From Gammaproteobacteria bacterium (lineage in GTDB: Bacteria; Pseudomonadota; Gammaproteobacteria; RBG-16-57-12), in NCBI GenBank assembly GCA_021647245.1, contig JAKIVC010000001.1:1-64000 (forward strand): 64,000 nt of DNA, given 5' to 3'. Position numbers and translations under genes: made by a program. Position 1 is the stretch's first letter. Every line of letters begins with the position of its first letter. Of the stretch, positions 1 to 8,511 are shown piece by piece. The notes below the pieces were generated by a model. It was not told the DNA's origin. It did not search any database and saw only the letters and a list, made by a program, of their open reading frames with translations.

Positions 1-2
1 AT

Positions 3-77
3 TGGCGCTTTACGACAGAAGATGCACGAATAAAACTGAAGCAACTTTATCCGTGCATCACTCATGACAAGTGTTAA
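3..77 (+). pseudogene. Transposase C-terminal remnant
   Basis: The reading frame starting at base 3 encodes about 24 residues (WRFTTEDARIKLKQLYP followed by a few more) and stops at 75-77. From memory this resembles the C-terminal tail of DDE transposases of the IS630-like kind, but I could not search. The fragment enters from outside the window. No intact transposase domain or terminal repeat is visible, so I treat it as the end of a decayed or window-truncated insertion sequence. Confidence 0.35.
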
Positions 78-203
78 TTGATGATGGCAATTCCGTATTA
101 GGCAATATCACCTTGGAGGAGTACTAGCTGCAGGAGGTACTTTAAGGAAAAGGGGTGACAACTGTTCTGACACGGGGCCTGCATGCTGCACCAACATGAG
201 CGC

Positions 204-362
204 TTATACCCCCGATGACTCTTGGGGTTGACCAATACGTTCGGTGAGCTTCAGGGAGCCTATTAACTGCGCAACGGCCAATAAATCCGCACGGGAAGCG
301 AGTAAGTCGTTTGTGCTATCGAGTTTGTAGGGTAAAGTGTTCGTAAGCCTTGGGCTGTGCAC
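204..362 (-). pseudogene. Possible transposase N-terminal remnant
   Basis: A minus-strand frame from a GTG at 362 to a stop at 204 encodes about 52 residues including LPYKLDSTNDLLASRADLL. This resembles the N-terminal leader of IS4/IS1380-like transposases, where a K-T-D-D-L-x-T-x-x-A-G-L type motif is usual. The frame ends soon after, with no catalytic DDE region. It lies beside another transposase-like fragment at 3-77, so bases 1-500 look like a site of old insertions. The family is inferred from memory; this could be an unrelated chance frame. Confidence 0.25.
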
Positions 363-559
363 CTACTTGGGTGATGGTGGGTTTTGTCGCTAACCATTAT
401 ACAGCCAAGGCTTCTTGCGTTTTAGAGCTTTCTATCTGGGGGGTTAGGGATCTATATTTGGCGGCCAAGACTACAAAACCATACTTCAACTAGAGCTTGG
501 TCATAAAACAGGCCAAATCACTGACATTCAAAGCCGATTGCCCTGAGCCAAAATTCACT

Positions 560-2074
560 ATGACCATTATTCTCGCGACTCTCAACGCCCGCTTTAGCCA
601 TTCATCTCTCGGTTTACGTTATTTGATGGCGAATATGGGCGAGCTTCAGTGTGAAACTGAAATTATGGAGTTCACTATCCAGATGCGTCCGATTGATATT
701 GCTGAAAAGCTATTGACGGGCGAGCCAAAAATCATCGGTCTTGGGGTCTATATTTGGAATATTGATGAAAGCAGCCGGCTGGTGGCGATTCTGAAGCAGG
801 TCGCGCCCGAAGTGAAAATTGTGTTGGGGGGGCCTGAGGTCAGTTTTGAGCATTCGCAACAACCGATTGTGGCACTAGCAGACTATGTGATGTGTGGCTT
901 GTCAGATTGCAGTTTTGGCAAGCTATGCCAGCAAATTCTCCATGGCCCGCAGCCATTGATGAAGATTCACCCATCCGATAGCACCGTGATTACTGATTTA
1001 GAGCTGCCGTATGCTTTTTATAGTGATGAGGATATTAAGAGCCGCGTTATCTATGTGGAGGCTTCGCGGGGCTGCCCTTTTAAGTGTGAGTTCTGTATTT
1101 CGTCACTGGACAAGAGCGCTTATCCATTTAATTTGGAGGTTTTTTTGGCGGAGATGCAGAGGCTCTACGATCGCGGTGCCAGGCAGTTCAAGTTTGTTGA
1201 TAGAACCTTTAACCTCAAGGTTAAGTCGAGCATCCGGATTATGGAGTTTTTTTTAGAGCGGCTGGATGAGAACCTTTTTCTTCATTTTGAGCTGATTCCT
1301 GACCATCTGCCCGAGCCACTAAAAGAGGTGATTAAGCGATTCCCTGAAGGGTCGCTGCAATTTGAAATTGGTGTACAGAGCTTCAACCCCGAGGTGCAGC
1401 ACAATATTAGCCGCCGCCAAAACAACCAGAAGAGTTGTGACAATATTCTGTGGTTAAGTAATGAGAGCCATGCACATATGCACACTGACCTGATCATCGG
1501 TTTACCGGGGGAAGATATTAATAGCCTGCAGCAGAGTTTCGACAAGCTGGTTAATTTAACCCCCCATGAGATTCAAGTGGGCATTTTGAAACGACTGAGA
1601 GGCACGCCATTGATCCGCCACACCGAAGCTTATCAACTCCGTTTCAATCCACACCCGCCCTACAATATTCTCAGCACCAGCACCCTTGATTTTGCAACCA
1701 TGCAGCGACTCACCCGCTTTACACGCTATTGGGATCTTATCGCCAACTCGGGGCGCTTTTCTCACACGCTGCCACTGCTTCTGGGCAAGGCACCTTTCGA
1801 TAACTTTTTAGCCCTGAGTGACTGGCTGTTTGCCACGACTCGACAGACCCATAAAATCGCACTTGCCAAGTTATTTGAGTATCTTCACCACGGACTACTG
1901 ACTCTTTTTGATCTTGATAAAGCGCTACTCGAAAAGTCGCTATTGGGTGATTTTAAACGATCCGGCATCAAGGGGTACCCCAAGTTTCTGGGGGAGGCAC
2001 ACTCTCAAGAGGGTGCCGGCAGCGCGCAAGCCAACAGGCCCAAGCGGCAAGCCCGGCATCTACAAAAAGAGTGA
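560..2074 (+). CDS. B12-binding radical SAM protein, DUF4080 type
   Basis: The protein has an N-terminal cobalamin-binding-like Rossmann domain (about residues 1-135, with the MTIILATLNARFSHSS start typical of this family). A radical SAM TIM barrel follows with the CxxxCxxC cluster motif in GCPFKCEFCIS at about residue 180. The C-terminal DUF4080-like extension covers roughly the last 150 residues. Radical SAM enzymes bind a 4Fe-4S cluster and SAM to make a radical; the substrate of this subgroup is not known to me. I chose ATG 560 because family members begin MTII; an in-frame TTG at 497 would add 21 unconvincing residues. It converges on the PPK2 locus with a 2-base gap. Confidence 0.85.
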   Translation: MTIILATLNARFSHSSLGLRYLMANMGELQCETEIMEFTIQMRPIDIAEKLLTGEPKIIGLGVYIWNIDESSRLVAILKQVAPEVKIVLGGPEVSFEHSQQPIVALADYVMCGLSDCSFGKLCQQILHGPQPLMKIHPSDSTVITDLELPYAFYSDEDIKSRVIYVEASRGCPFKCEFCISSLDKSAYPFNLEVFLAEMQRLYDRGARQFKFVDRTFNLKVKSSIRIMEFFLERLDENLFLHFELIPDHLPEPLKEVIKRFPEGSLQFEIGVQSFNPEVQHNISRRQNNQKSCDNILWLSNESHAHMHTDLIIGLPGEDINSLQQSFDKLVNLTPHEIQVGILKRLRGTPLIRHTEAYQLRFNPHPPYNILSTSTLDFATMQRLTRFTRYWDLIANSGRFSHTLPLLLGKAPFDNFLALSDWLFATTRQTHKIALAKLFEYLHHGLLTLFDLDKALLEKSLLGDFKRSGIKGYPKFLGEAHSQEGAGSAQANRPKRQARHLQKE

Positions 2075-2076
2075 GC

Positions 2077-2298
2077 TTACAGGTGCTCCACCTCTCTCCT
2101 GAGTGATGTCAGCGTCTGCTGAACTTTATCCATCGCGTGCTCGACCTCCTCCAGCACTGCTGTACTGATTGCCGATTCGATGAGCAGTGAAAGCTCATCA
2201 AAATGCTTTTCTCCCACATGCTCCACACCACTTTTGCTCAGTTTGCTTTTAAAAGCATCCACAATATGCTCTGCATGAACCAGGTGTTTATGTGTCAT
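2077..2298 (-). CDS. Small hypothetical protein downstream of ppk2
   Basis: This is a 73-residue charged, probably helical protein with no signal peptide or membrane segment. I recognise no domain. It lies 42 bases downstream of ppk2 on the same strand, so it is probably co-transcribed with it. Start ATG 2298 is preferred; a GTG at 2310 is in frame. The C-terminal half (EEVEHAMDKVQQTLTSLRRE) has a heptad-like pattern suggestive of a short coiled coil. A role in polyphosphate metabolism is only suggested by position. Confidence 0.6.
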   Translation of the reverse strand: MTHKHLVHAEHIVDAFKSKLSKSGVEHVGEKHFDELSLLIESAISTAVLEEVEHAMDKVQQTLTSLRREVEHL

Positions 2299-2340
2299 CG
2301 TTGTTCTCACTTCTCAGTTGGTTGCACTCCAAAACACTCT

Positions 2341-3246
2341 TTAGCGCAAGCTGCAATATTCATCTTTTTCGAACACGTCTTTGGCGCTGCCGATAATGAG
2401 CGGATCTGGCTCACAGACTACTTTGTGATCTTTATTGGGGTAGTCGACCTGACTCAGAATATGGCGCATCGCATTAATGCGTGCCCGTTTTTTATCATCC
2501 GACTTGACCACAGTCCACGGCGAGTCGGCGGTATCTGTATAAAAGAACATCGCCTCTTTCGCTTCAGTGTAATCATCCCACTTATCCAGCGATGCCAGAT
2601 CAATCGGGCTTAATTTCCACTGTTTAAGTGGGTCACCTCGACGCTGCTGGAAACGGCGAAACTGCTCTTCACGGCTCACTGAGAACCATAGTTTGTAGAG
2701 GCTGATACCACTGCGCACCAACATGCGCTCTAGGTCAGCCGCTTGGCGCATAAACTCCAGATACTCCTTTGGAGTACAGAAATTCATCACCCGCTCAACA
2801 CCTGCTCGGTTATACCAAGAGCGGTCAAACATCACGATTTCACCTGCCGTGGGCAGGTGTTTGATGTAGCGCTGAAAATACCACTGGCCACTCTCACGCT
2901 CGGTGGGTTTTTCAAGTGCAATAACATGGGAGCCACGGGGGTTCATATGCTCCATAAAACGCTTAATGGTGCCCCCCTTACCTGCCGCATCTCGCCCCTC
3001 AAACAAGATCACAATCCGCTGCCCGCTCTCCTTCACCCAGCTCTGCATCTTTAACAGCTCAATTTGCAGCTCTTTTTTGCGTTTTTCATACTCAGGCCGA
3101 CTGATCATTTTCTTATAGGGATAGAGCCCGCTTTTGAAAATATCTTTCTTGCTGAGCGGCTCTACTGAAGGCTCTACTAGCGAGGTGATCTGATTGGTTG
3201 ATTCAGGGTTAATCTCAGTCGTTATCGATGTTAATTGCTCTGTCAT
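2341..3246 (-). CDS. ppk2: Polyphosphate kinase 2
   Basis: This 301-residue PPK2-family enzyme transfers phosphate between polyphosphate and nucleotides. PPK2 enzymes commonly use polyphosphate to phosphorylate GDP or ADP in the cytoplasm. Walker A GRDAAGKGG lies at about residues 84-92 and the Walker B-like FDRSWYNRAGVERV at about 140-153, with the lid-region arginines between and after them. The first 45 residues are a poorly conserved extension before the KKEL helix. Length fits a one-domain class I PPK2. It leads a two-gene unit with the 73-residue protein downstream. Class I membership is inferred from overall length and motif spacing. Confidence 0.95.
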   Translation of the reverse strand: MTEQLTSITTEINPESTNQITSLVEPSVEPLSKKDIFKSGLYPYKKMISRPEYEKRKKELQIELLKMQSWVKESGQRIVILFEGRDAAGKGGTIKRFMEHMNPRGSHVIALEKPTERESGQWYFQRYIKHLPTAGEIVMFDRSWYNRAGVERVMNFCTPKEYLEFMRQAADLERMLVRSGISLYKLWFSVSREEQFRRFQQRRGDPLKQWKLSPIDLASLDKWDDYTEAKEAMFFYTDTADSPWTVVKSDDKKRARINAMRHILSQVDYPNKDHKVVCEPDPLIIGSAKDVFEKDEYCSLR

Positions 3247-3645
3247 AAAGTCCTCATCAATCGTCTTGACTACTCAGAATTTGATACCGATTCCGAGATA
3301 CGAATGGACTCCACCAAGAGTCCGCCACTTACCCTTAAAGTGTAGGTCTAAGCGTGGGTTTTATCTATGTGAAATTTGGGATTTAAGCTGTAAAATTTAA
3401 TGCGCTGAAGAGTGCAGATACCCGAACCATTTCACACTTATTCACCTGGCCATGGGTGAAGGATAATAGTCGTCGTGATGCCCTTGTTTTCGCATCGTTT
3501 TACATGGCGATCAGCAGAGCCTGTGGAGCCGTTGTTAGAGCGAAAATCAGGCGTTTTTTAGTTTTTTTTATCCGTGCACTCTCGTGCAAAGGTCTCACTT
3601 TACGATGATATCCCACACGATGGCTTATCAGCGCAGCGCGTCCCC
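3247..3645. other. Intergenic region, about 400 bases
   Basis: No supportable gene was found. The only open frames are antisense or low-quality. The left part must hold the ppk2 promoter. A hairpin TTCACC..GGTGAA is present near 3440-3460. The right part (3550-3575) is T-rich beside a short TGCAC/GTGCA inverted repeat at the 3' side of dgkA, but the T-run is on the wrong side for a classical dgkA terminator. Confidence 0.5.
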
Positions 3646-3999
3646 TCACCCCACCGTATCCAGAACCATACAACCTGTAACTACAATGGCCGCCAGGCTC
3701 AAGAGCAATACCGCGCCCGCCGCACAATCTTTTGCTATTTTGATATTGGGGTGAATCTCTGGGTGCAAGTGGTCAATCATCTGCTCCAGTGCAGTATTGA
3801 ACAGTTCTGCTGCAAGGATTAACGCGCCCATTATAATCATAACCCCCCACCATAGCAGTGTCGGCTGTAGCCAAAGCATAGCCGGTAACATAATGAGCGC
3901 TAAAGTGGATTGACTGCGGAAGCTGCGCTCGCTTTGCCACGCGGCTACAATACCGGAAGATGCGAATGCAAAGCGCTCACTGAATCGACGGTTTTTCAT
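3646..3999 (-). CDS. dgkA: Diacylglycerol kinase DgkA
   Basis: This 117-residue integral membrane diacylglycerol kinase phosphorylates diacylglycerol to phosphatidic acid and so recycles the lipid by-product of osmoregulated glucan and envelope synthesis. Three membrane helices are visible. The catalytic signature ELFNTALEQMIDHL with the conserved Glu and Asn lies at about residues 64-77, followed by KIAKDCAAGAVLL. Length matches the roughly 120-residue family. The gene starts inside the end of tmcA, with about 23 bases of overlap, so it is probably translated by coupling. Confidence 0.95.
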   Translation of the reverse strand: MKNRRFSERFAFASSGIVAAWQSERSFRSQSTLALIMLPAMLWLQPTLLWWGVMIIMGALILAAELFNTALEQMIDHLHPEIHPNIKIAKDCAAGAVLLLSLAAIVVTGCMVLDTVG

Positions 4000-6151
4000 A
4001 TTCTGACCCTCGCTCTTTTGATCTACCCCGCAACTGAGACAACACGCTTTTCACCGCCTGCCGTAGCGCTGAAATCAGCTGCTTACGCCCGGTCAACCCC
4101 GTCAACGCTATACACTGCGCCATCGGACGCTGCTGCAATACCCGGCACAGTAGCAAAACGGCATCCGCATGACTCAGCGCTGGCTGGCAATTCACCAACC
4201 CCCAACACGCCAATGGCCGCAGTGCGTGCAGCGTTAGCTCATATCCACGCTGGTGATGTGCAAAATGGTACAAGTCGCTCTTATCTTGGTTATCAAGCAG
4301 CGGCAGGGGTAGCGCCTGCTGTTGCTGTAACAACAGCAGCGCCACCTCTGCCTCTAGAGTGGCCAGTGGCTCCGCAAGCTGCGCCAGTAAAAGCTGGCGA
4401 CCTCGTTGTCGTGCACTCTGGAATAATCGCTCACCGGCATCACTCAGTGGCTGCAACATCAGCGCAGCATGTGCTCCACTACTGGATTCACACCCCACCC
4501 CCAAAAATACCGGTTCTAAACCTTCACTCTGCCAAAAGTGCAAAAGCTCAGGTGTAGCACCAAAACTAGCACCCAATAGATCCCTTTTACACGCCTGGGA
4601 TGCTCGCTTGACAGCCGATAGTAGGTAGCTCCCAAACCCCCGCCGTTGTAGTTGCGGATGAATTGCTATTCGCATGATCCGGGCACAATTCAACTGTGCG
4701 CCACTCAATAACCCGAGTTGAGCTGTTAAGCTCTGGGCCATTAAGTGTCCACGCGGTCGTCGCCGCCCCTGCTGAATCTGCTGCGCCATCTCCAGACTAA
4801 AGCCACCTTCGTCGGCAAGCAACAGCACGCCCACTACTTGGCCACCACTCTCTGGCGGTGCCTGCATCAGATAGAGGGTAAGATCAGGGTCATCCAGTAA
4901 TTTCTTGAGGTCGGAAGGGGAGGTGCGATAGTGTGCATTCACCAACAAGCCAAAGAGTGAGTTCAACAGTGCGCTATTTTCCAATAACACCTGCGGAGCA
5001 ACCTGGCCGATAGAGCACTGCTCTGGGGTCAAGTGGCTGACAACCGCATCCACACTCTCTAACTCCGCATTCAAACAGAGCGCCCTAGAGAGCAGTGCCT
5101 CGAGCGGATCATTTTCAGACCAGCGAATCGGCTGTTTTAAATGCAGTTTCCACCAGCCTGCGGCCACCTTATCAAGGTGCTTTTGAAAACGAATAGCAAA
5201 GCCGTGGCCACTCCCCTCATATCCATGAATAGTCGATGCAAACACAATGCGGCTATAGCGCGCCAATAGACGCTGCAATATCGCCACCGGGATCGCGGCC
5301 GCTTCATCCACCAACAGCAGGTCAGCTTTCTCTCTGGATGCCAGCAGTTGATCGGGCGAAACAAACTGCAACACACCACCCTGCCAGCTTAGGCGGTTAT
5401 CCGTCACCTCCACCATCAGTAACATCGCCGCTTGCTCAAAAACAGCACGCGCCGCCTCTCGGCTGGGTGCCGTTACCAGGATTCGCTTTACCCCTTGTTG
5501 CAAAAGCTGCGCAGCCGCCAGCCCCAATGCGCCACTCTTGCCCCGGCCGCGATCAGCGGTAATCACTAAGGGTCGGCGACGATGCCCCTGCAATAGGCGA
5601 TGGATTGCCTGCACGGCTCGCTGCTGGTCATTCGTAAGATAAGGGTGCTCTGCAACGGGCTGGGCAGCCTGCGCTGGCTCCGGGGGCAATGGTGGCAGCA
5701 CGTCTCCCTGAGCGGCTAACAGCACACCCTCGGCACCGCGTAGCTGACGGATAAAGTATTGAATAAAGTGTCCAGCACTTTTGTTGTCTCCACCGCGCTC
5801 AGCCCATGCTGAAAAACAGGGTGTTAACAGTAACAGCACTCCTCCACCACAAATTGCCCCGGCGGCGGCAGCAAAAGCGTCGGCATCAAGCGTGTCGTGA
5901 GCATCGTAAACCAGCAGGCTGCACTCCCCCCCCAGCACCCCTCTAACCTGCTGGTTGGTGATTGACTCCACGCCATCCGGCACCGCCTCACCAACCCAGC
6001 ACTGGCTCAGGCCCGAAAGCTGCTCACAAATAGCCGCCGCCAGCTGGTAGCACCAGCTCGCATCACCTGACAGCACCAATGTACGACGCTGATTATTCCG
6101 ACACGCTTGATCTCGTAAGCGTTGCGCAAGCTGAAGGTAGTCACTTGTCAT
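3977..6151 (-). CDS. tmcA: tRNA(Met) cytidine acetyltransferase TmcA
   Basis: TmcA acetylates the wobble cytidine (C34) of elongator tRNA-Met using acetyl-CoA and ATP. Domain order matches the family: an N-terminal DUF1726-like region (about 1-170), an ATPase/helicase-like module with Walker A DRGRGKSG at about residue 200 and the LLVDEAAAIP motif at about 280, a GNAT domain with IAIHPQLQRRGFGSYLL at about 500, and a C-terminal tRNA-binding part. The product is about 724 residues, slightly longer than the E. coli enzyme. ATG 6151 was chosen over a GTG at 6163. The 3' end overlaps dgkA. Confidence 0.95.
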   Translation of the reverse strand: MTSDYLQLAQRLRDQACRNNQRRTLVLSGDASWCYQLAAAICEQLSGLSQCWVGEAVPDGVESITNQQVRGVLGGECSLLVYDAHDTLDADAFAAAAGAICGGGVLLLLTPCFSAWAERGGDNKSAGHFIQYFIRQLRGAEGVLLAAQGDVLPPLPPEPAQAAQPVAEHPYLTNDQQRAVQAIHRLLQGHRRRPLVITADRGRGKSGALGLAAAQLLQQGVKRILVTAPSREAARAVFEQAAMLLMVEVTDNRLSWQGGVLQFVSPDQLLASREKADLLLVDEAAAIPVAILQRLLARYSRIVFASTIHGYEGSGHGFAIRFQKHLDKVAAGWWKLHLKQPIRWSENDPLEALLSRALCLNAELESVDAVVSHLTPEQCSIGQVAPQVLLENSALLNSLFGLLVNAHYRTSPSDLKKLLDDPDLTLYLMQAPPESGGQVVGVLLLADEGGFSLEMAQQIQQGRRRPRGHLMAQSLTAQLGLLSGAQLNCARIMRIAIHPQLQRRGFGSYLLSAVKRASQACKRDLLGASFGATPELLHFWQSEGLEPVFLGVGCESSSGAHAALMLQPLSDAGERLFQSARQRGRQLLLAQLAEPLATLEAEVALLLLQQQQALPLPLLDNQDKSDLYHFAHHQRGYELTLHALRPLACWGLVNCQPALSHADAVLLLCRVLQQRPMAQCIALTGLTGRKQLISALRQAVKSVLSQLRGRSKERGSEYEKPSIQ

Positions 6152-6359
6152 CTCAACCAGCACCCGTTCACCACTCTATTCAGATAGCCTTTGAGTTGAG
6201 TCATTTTTGCCATAACCTCGCCCAGATATTTCATAAATAAGGTATTATTTCTGCAATATAACACCCAATAGCAAAGAGCTGATCAAAATAGTCTGGAATA
6301 GCGTGTAACAATTCTGTAGTATTTCTGACGCATTTTCTTAACAAAAACGACTCACAATA

Positions 6360-6375
6360 CGCCTCATTGGAGGCG
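6360..6375. promoter_or_regulatory. Perfect hairpin in the porin leader
   Basis: CGCCTC-ATTG-GAGGCG forms a perfect 6-bp stem with a 4-base loop, 65 bases upstream of the porin start codon and in the probable 5' untranslated region. It has no T-run, so it is more likely an mRNA 5' stability structure or protein-binding site than a terminator. Function is unknown. Confidence 0.4.
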
Positions 6376-6440
6376 CACCAAGTAGAGACCTGCACCTTTA
6401 CAGATAAACATTACAATTAACATAATTGAGGATTCATAAA

Positions 6441-7403
6441 ATGAAAAAAACGCTCTCACTGCTTATTGGCGCTGTTGTTGCGCAAGGCTTTGTCGCCACT
6501 GCAATGGCTGATGGTCCTATCGATGGCACCGTCTATGGGAAGATCAATACGGCCATTATTATGGAAGATGGTGAGGCAGCGGGCAGCGATGACACCTATC
6601 TGAGCAACTGGTCTTCACGGCTGGGGTTCAAAGGTAAAACCAAGCTGGATGGTGGCCTGTATGTTATTTACAAGCTGGAGTATGGTATCTCTCCTGATGA
6701 GAAAGCTGAAAATCATGATGATGATGAAGATGTTCGTCAGATTTTCAAACAGCGTAACGCCTACATCGGGTTGCAAGGCGAGTTTGGTAAAATCCTTGCC
6801 GGCACCCACGACACTCCACTCAAGAAAACCGCTGGAAAAATCGACATGTTTGACCGCCTGCCTCAAGGTGATATCAAGTATGTCATCGTCGCTCAAGAGC
6901 GTATCAACGACCTGGTTCACTACACCTCTCCAAAAATAGCGGACAGCATCACTGTCAAAGTAGCCACCCAGCTGCAAGAGAATGGCGACGGCAGTAATGG
7001 CACTTCATTTTCGGCTACCTACGACAAGGGCGCGATCTTTGCTGCTATCGGTGTCGATAGTGATGTAGTGGGTTATGACACCACCCGCCTCGCACTTCAA
7101 TATAAAGCCAAAAAGTATACCGCTGGTGTTATCTACAGCATGTCTGAGGATGCAACAGTGGCTAATGCCGAAAGCAATGATGGCTTCGTCGTGAGTGGAT
7201 CCTATAAAATCGATGCCTTTAAGCTGAAAGCCCAATATGGTGCTGGAGACGGAAAGAAAAAGGATGCTAAGCTGATGGCCTTGGGCGCTGATTATAAACT
7301 GGGCGAGAAGACCAAGCTGCACGGCTACCTCTCAAGCTATGAATATTACGCCGCCAACAGCAAGATCACTACACTGGGCTTTGGCATGGAGCACAATTTC
7401 TAA
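6441..7403 (+). CDS. Gram-negative porin, outer membrane
   Basis: This 320-residue general porin of the OmpC/Omp32-like superfamily starts with a clear signal peptide (MKKTLSLLIGAVVAQG to about residue 23, cleavage near AMA/DG). The mature protein opens with GTVYGKINTAI and ends with the GFGMEHNF aromatic C-terminus needed for outer-membrane insertion. The EFGKILAGTHDTPL segment is the usual strand before the constriction loop. ATG 6441 is preceded by a TTGAGGA ribosome site; an apparent in-frame TTG at 6426 lies inside that site. A strong terminator follows at 7432, so it is monocistronic. Substrate selectivity cannot be read from sequence. Confidence 0.93.
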   Translation: MKKTLSLLIGAVVAQGFVATAMADGPIDGTVYGKINTAIIMEDGEAAGSDDTYLSNWSSRLGFKGKTKLDGGLYVIYKLEYGISPDEKAENHDDDEDVRQIFKQRNAYIGLQGEFGKILAGTHDTPLKKTAGKIDMFDRLPQGDIKYVIVAQERINDLVHYTSPKIADSITVKVATQLQENGDGSNGTSFSATYDKGAIFAAIGVDSDVVGYDTTRLALQYKAKKYTAGVIYSMSEDATVANAESNDGFVVSGSYKIDAFKLKAQYGAGDGKKKDAKLMALGADYKLGEKTKLHGYLSSYEYYAANSKITTLGFGMEHNF

Positions 7404-7431
7404 GCAAGCCACGTTATAACGCTGCAAAACT

Positions 7432-7454
7432 AGGGAGCTTCGGCTCCCTTTTTT
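7432..7454 (+). terminator. Rho-independent terminator of the porin gene
   Basis: AGGGAGC-TTCG-GCTCCCT followed by TTTTT: a perfect 7-bp stem with a UUCG-type tetraloop, 28 bases after the porin stop codon. Confidence 0.95.
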
Positions 7455-7553
7455 AGTGCCTATAAAAACGATTACTGACGGCTTTCCCTAAGGTCTGTGC
7501 CCTTCCCGTCGATAATTAAAATTACGTTAAAAGAGAGTTTGGGTGGAGAGGGT

Positions 7554-8507
7554 ATGCGTTTTACTTCAGTAGCCATGTTATGCATGACATCACTCATAGC
7601 GTGCAGTGATTCGGACCGCTACCCGATGCCACCAGAGTATGGCTATGGCTCTCCCCAGCCAGCTGATGATGAGCACACGCCCTCTTCAACCAATGTTTTA
7701 TCCATCGCACTTGCCATGGGTGAAAAATCAACCGCCACCCCTTCGCTGCCAGAACAAAAAAATGTTGCGCCCGAGCCAATAAAAGAGCCATCACAACCTG
7801 TAAAGCCGCAAAGGGAAAAGATGCCGAGCCCTGCACCTGCCCCCAAAAAAGTAGCGACAGCGGTTACTATCGAAAATAAGCCCGCAACTAAACAGCCCAA
7901 TACCGGCTTCAAGGAGCTGGATTTCTCCTCTCGCACCCTAACGGAGAAGAAAATAACCACCGTTAAACTGGATAATGAAGAGTCAACCCAGCGCCGTGCA
8001 CAGAAAAAATTACTTTACAGATCTACTGAGCGGGGCCGATTCTACAAAACGGATCAGCGGGGCCGTGTCATTAATGCTGAGAGTGAGCGCTGGTTTTGCG
8101 TAAAAGATAATACCCATAACGTGCTATGGGAGGCGAAAACCACCGGCAAGCAACGCCATACCCAGCACACTTATACCGTCGAAGGTGATGCTGGGCAGTG
8201 CAATCAAAAGCAGTGTTCAACCCAGCAATATATCCAGTATCTCAATAAAATAGCGCTGTGCGGGCGAAGCAACTGGCGTTTACCCAAGAAAACCGAACTA
8301 AACTCACTGACAAAAAGCCGTCACGAAGAGGGCGAGGCGGCCATTGACAGCCACTATTTCCCCAACACCCAACTGGGCTATTACTGGAGCTCAACACCTT
8401 TTCAATACGCTAAAAACCGCACCTGGACGGTGGACTTTTCATCTGGGTTTGAAAAGTCACAGGCAAAAACTCAACCCTTCCATTTGCGGTTAATCAGTAG
8501 CTATTAA
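7554..8507 (+). CDS. DUF1566 (Lcl C-terminal) domain lipoprotein
   Basis: This is a 317-residue exported lipoprotein. A short signal ends in a lipobox (SLIAC, Cys about residue 16). A long Pro/Ala/Lys-rich, poorly ordered spacer (to about residue 140) follows. The C-terminal DUF1566 fold carries its hallmark SNWRLPKKTELNSL and GYYWSSTPF motifs (about residues 240-290). The domain is common in cell-surface proteins and is thought to mediate binding, but the ligand is unknown. ATG 7554 follows a GGAGAG ribosome site; upstream in-frame codons have none. A spacer-plus-domain layout suggests the domain is held away from the membrane. Confidence 0.85.
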   Translation: MRFTSVAMLCMTSLIACSDSDRYPMPPEYGYGSPQPADDEHTPSSTNVLSIALAMGEKSTATPSLPEQKNVAPEPIKEPSQPVKPQREKMPSPAPAPKKVATAVTIENKPATKQPNTGFKELDFSSRTLTEKKITTVKLDNEESTQRRAQKKLLYRSTERGRFYKTDQRGRVINAESERWFCVKDNTHNVLWEAKTTGKQRHTQHTYTVEGDAGQCNQKQCSTQQYIQYLNKIALCGRSNWRLPKKTELNSLTKSRHEEGEAAIDSHYFPNTQLGYYWSSTPFQYAKNRTWTVDFSSGFEKSQAKTQPFHLRLISSY

Positions 8508-8511
8508 ACCC

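Noticed and set aside
3500-3727. 75-residue minus-strand frame overlapping the end of dgkA
   Set aside because: Gly/Arg-rich composition, no family features, and it overlaps DgkA in another frame.
3910-4557. 215-residue plus-strand frame opposite tmcA
   Set aside because: Antisense shadow of TmcA, which has all its domain motifs on the minus strand.
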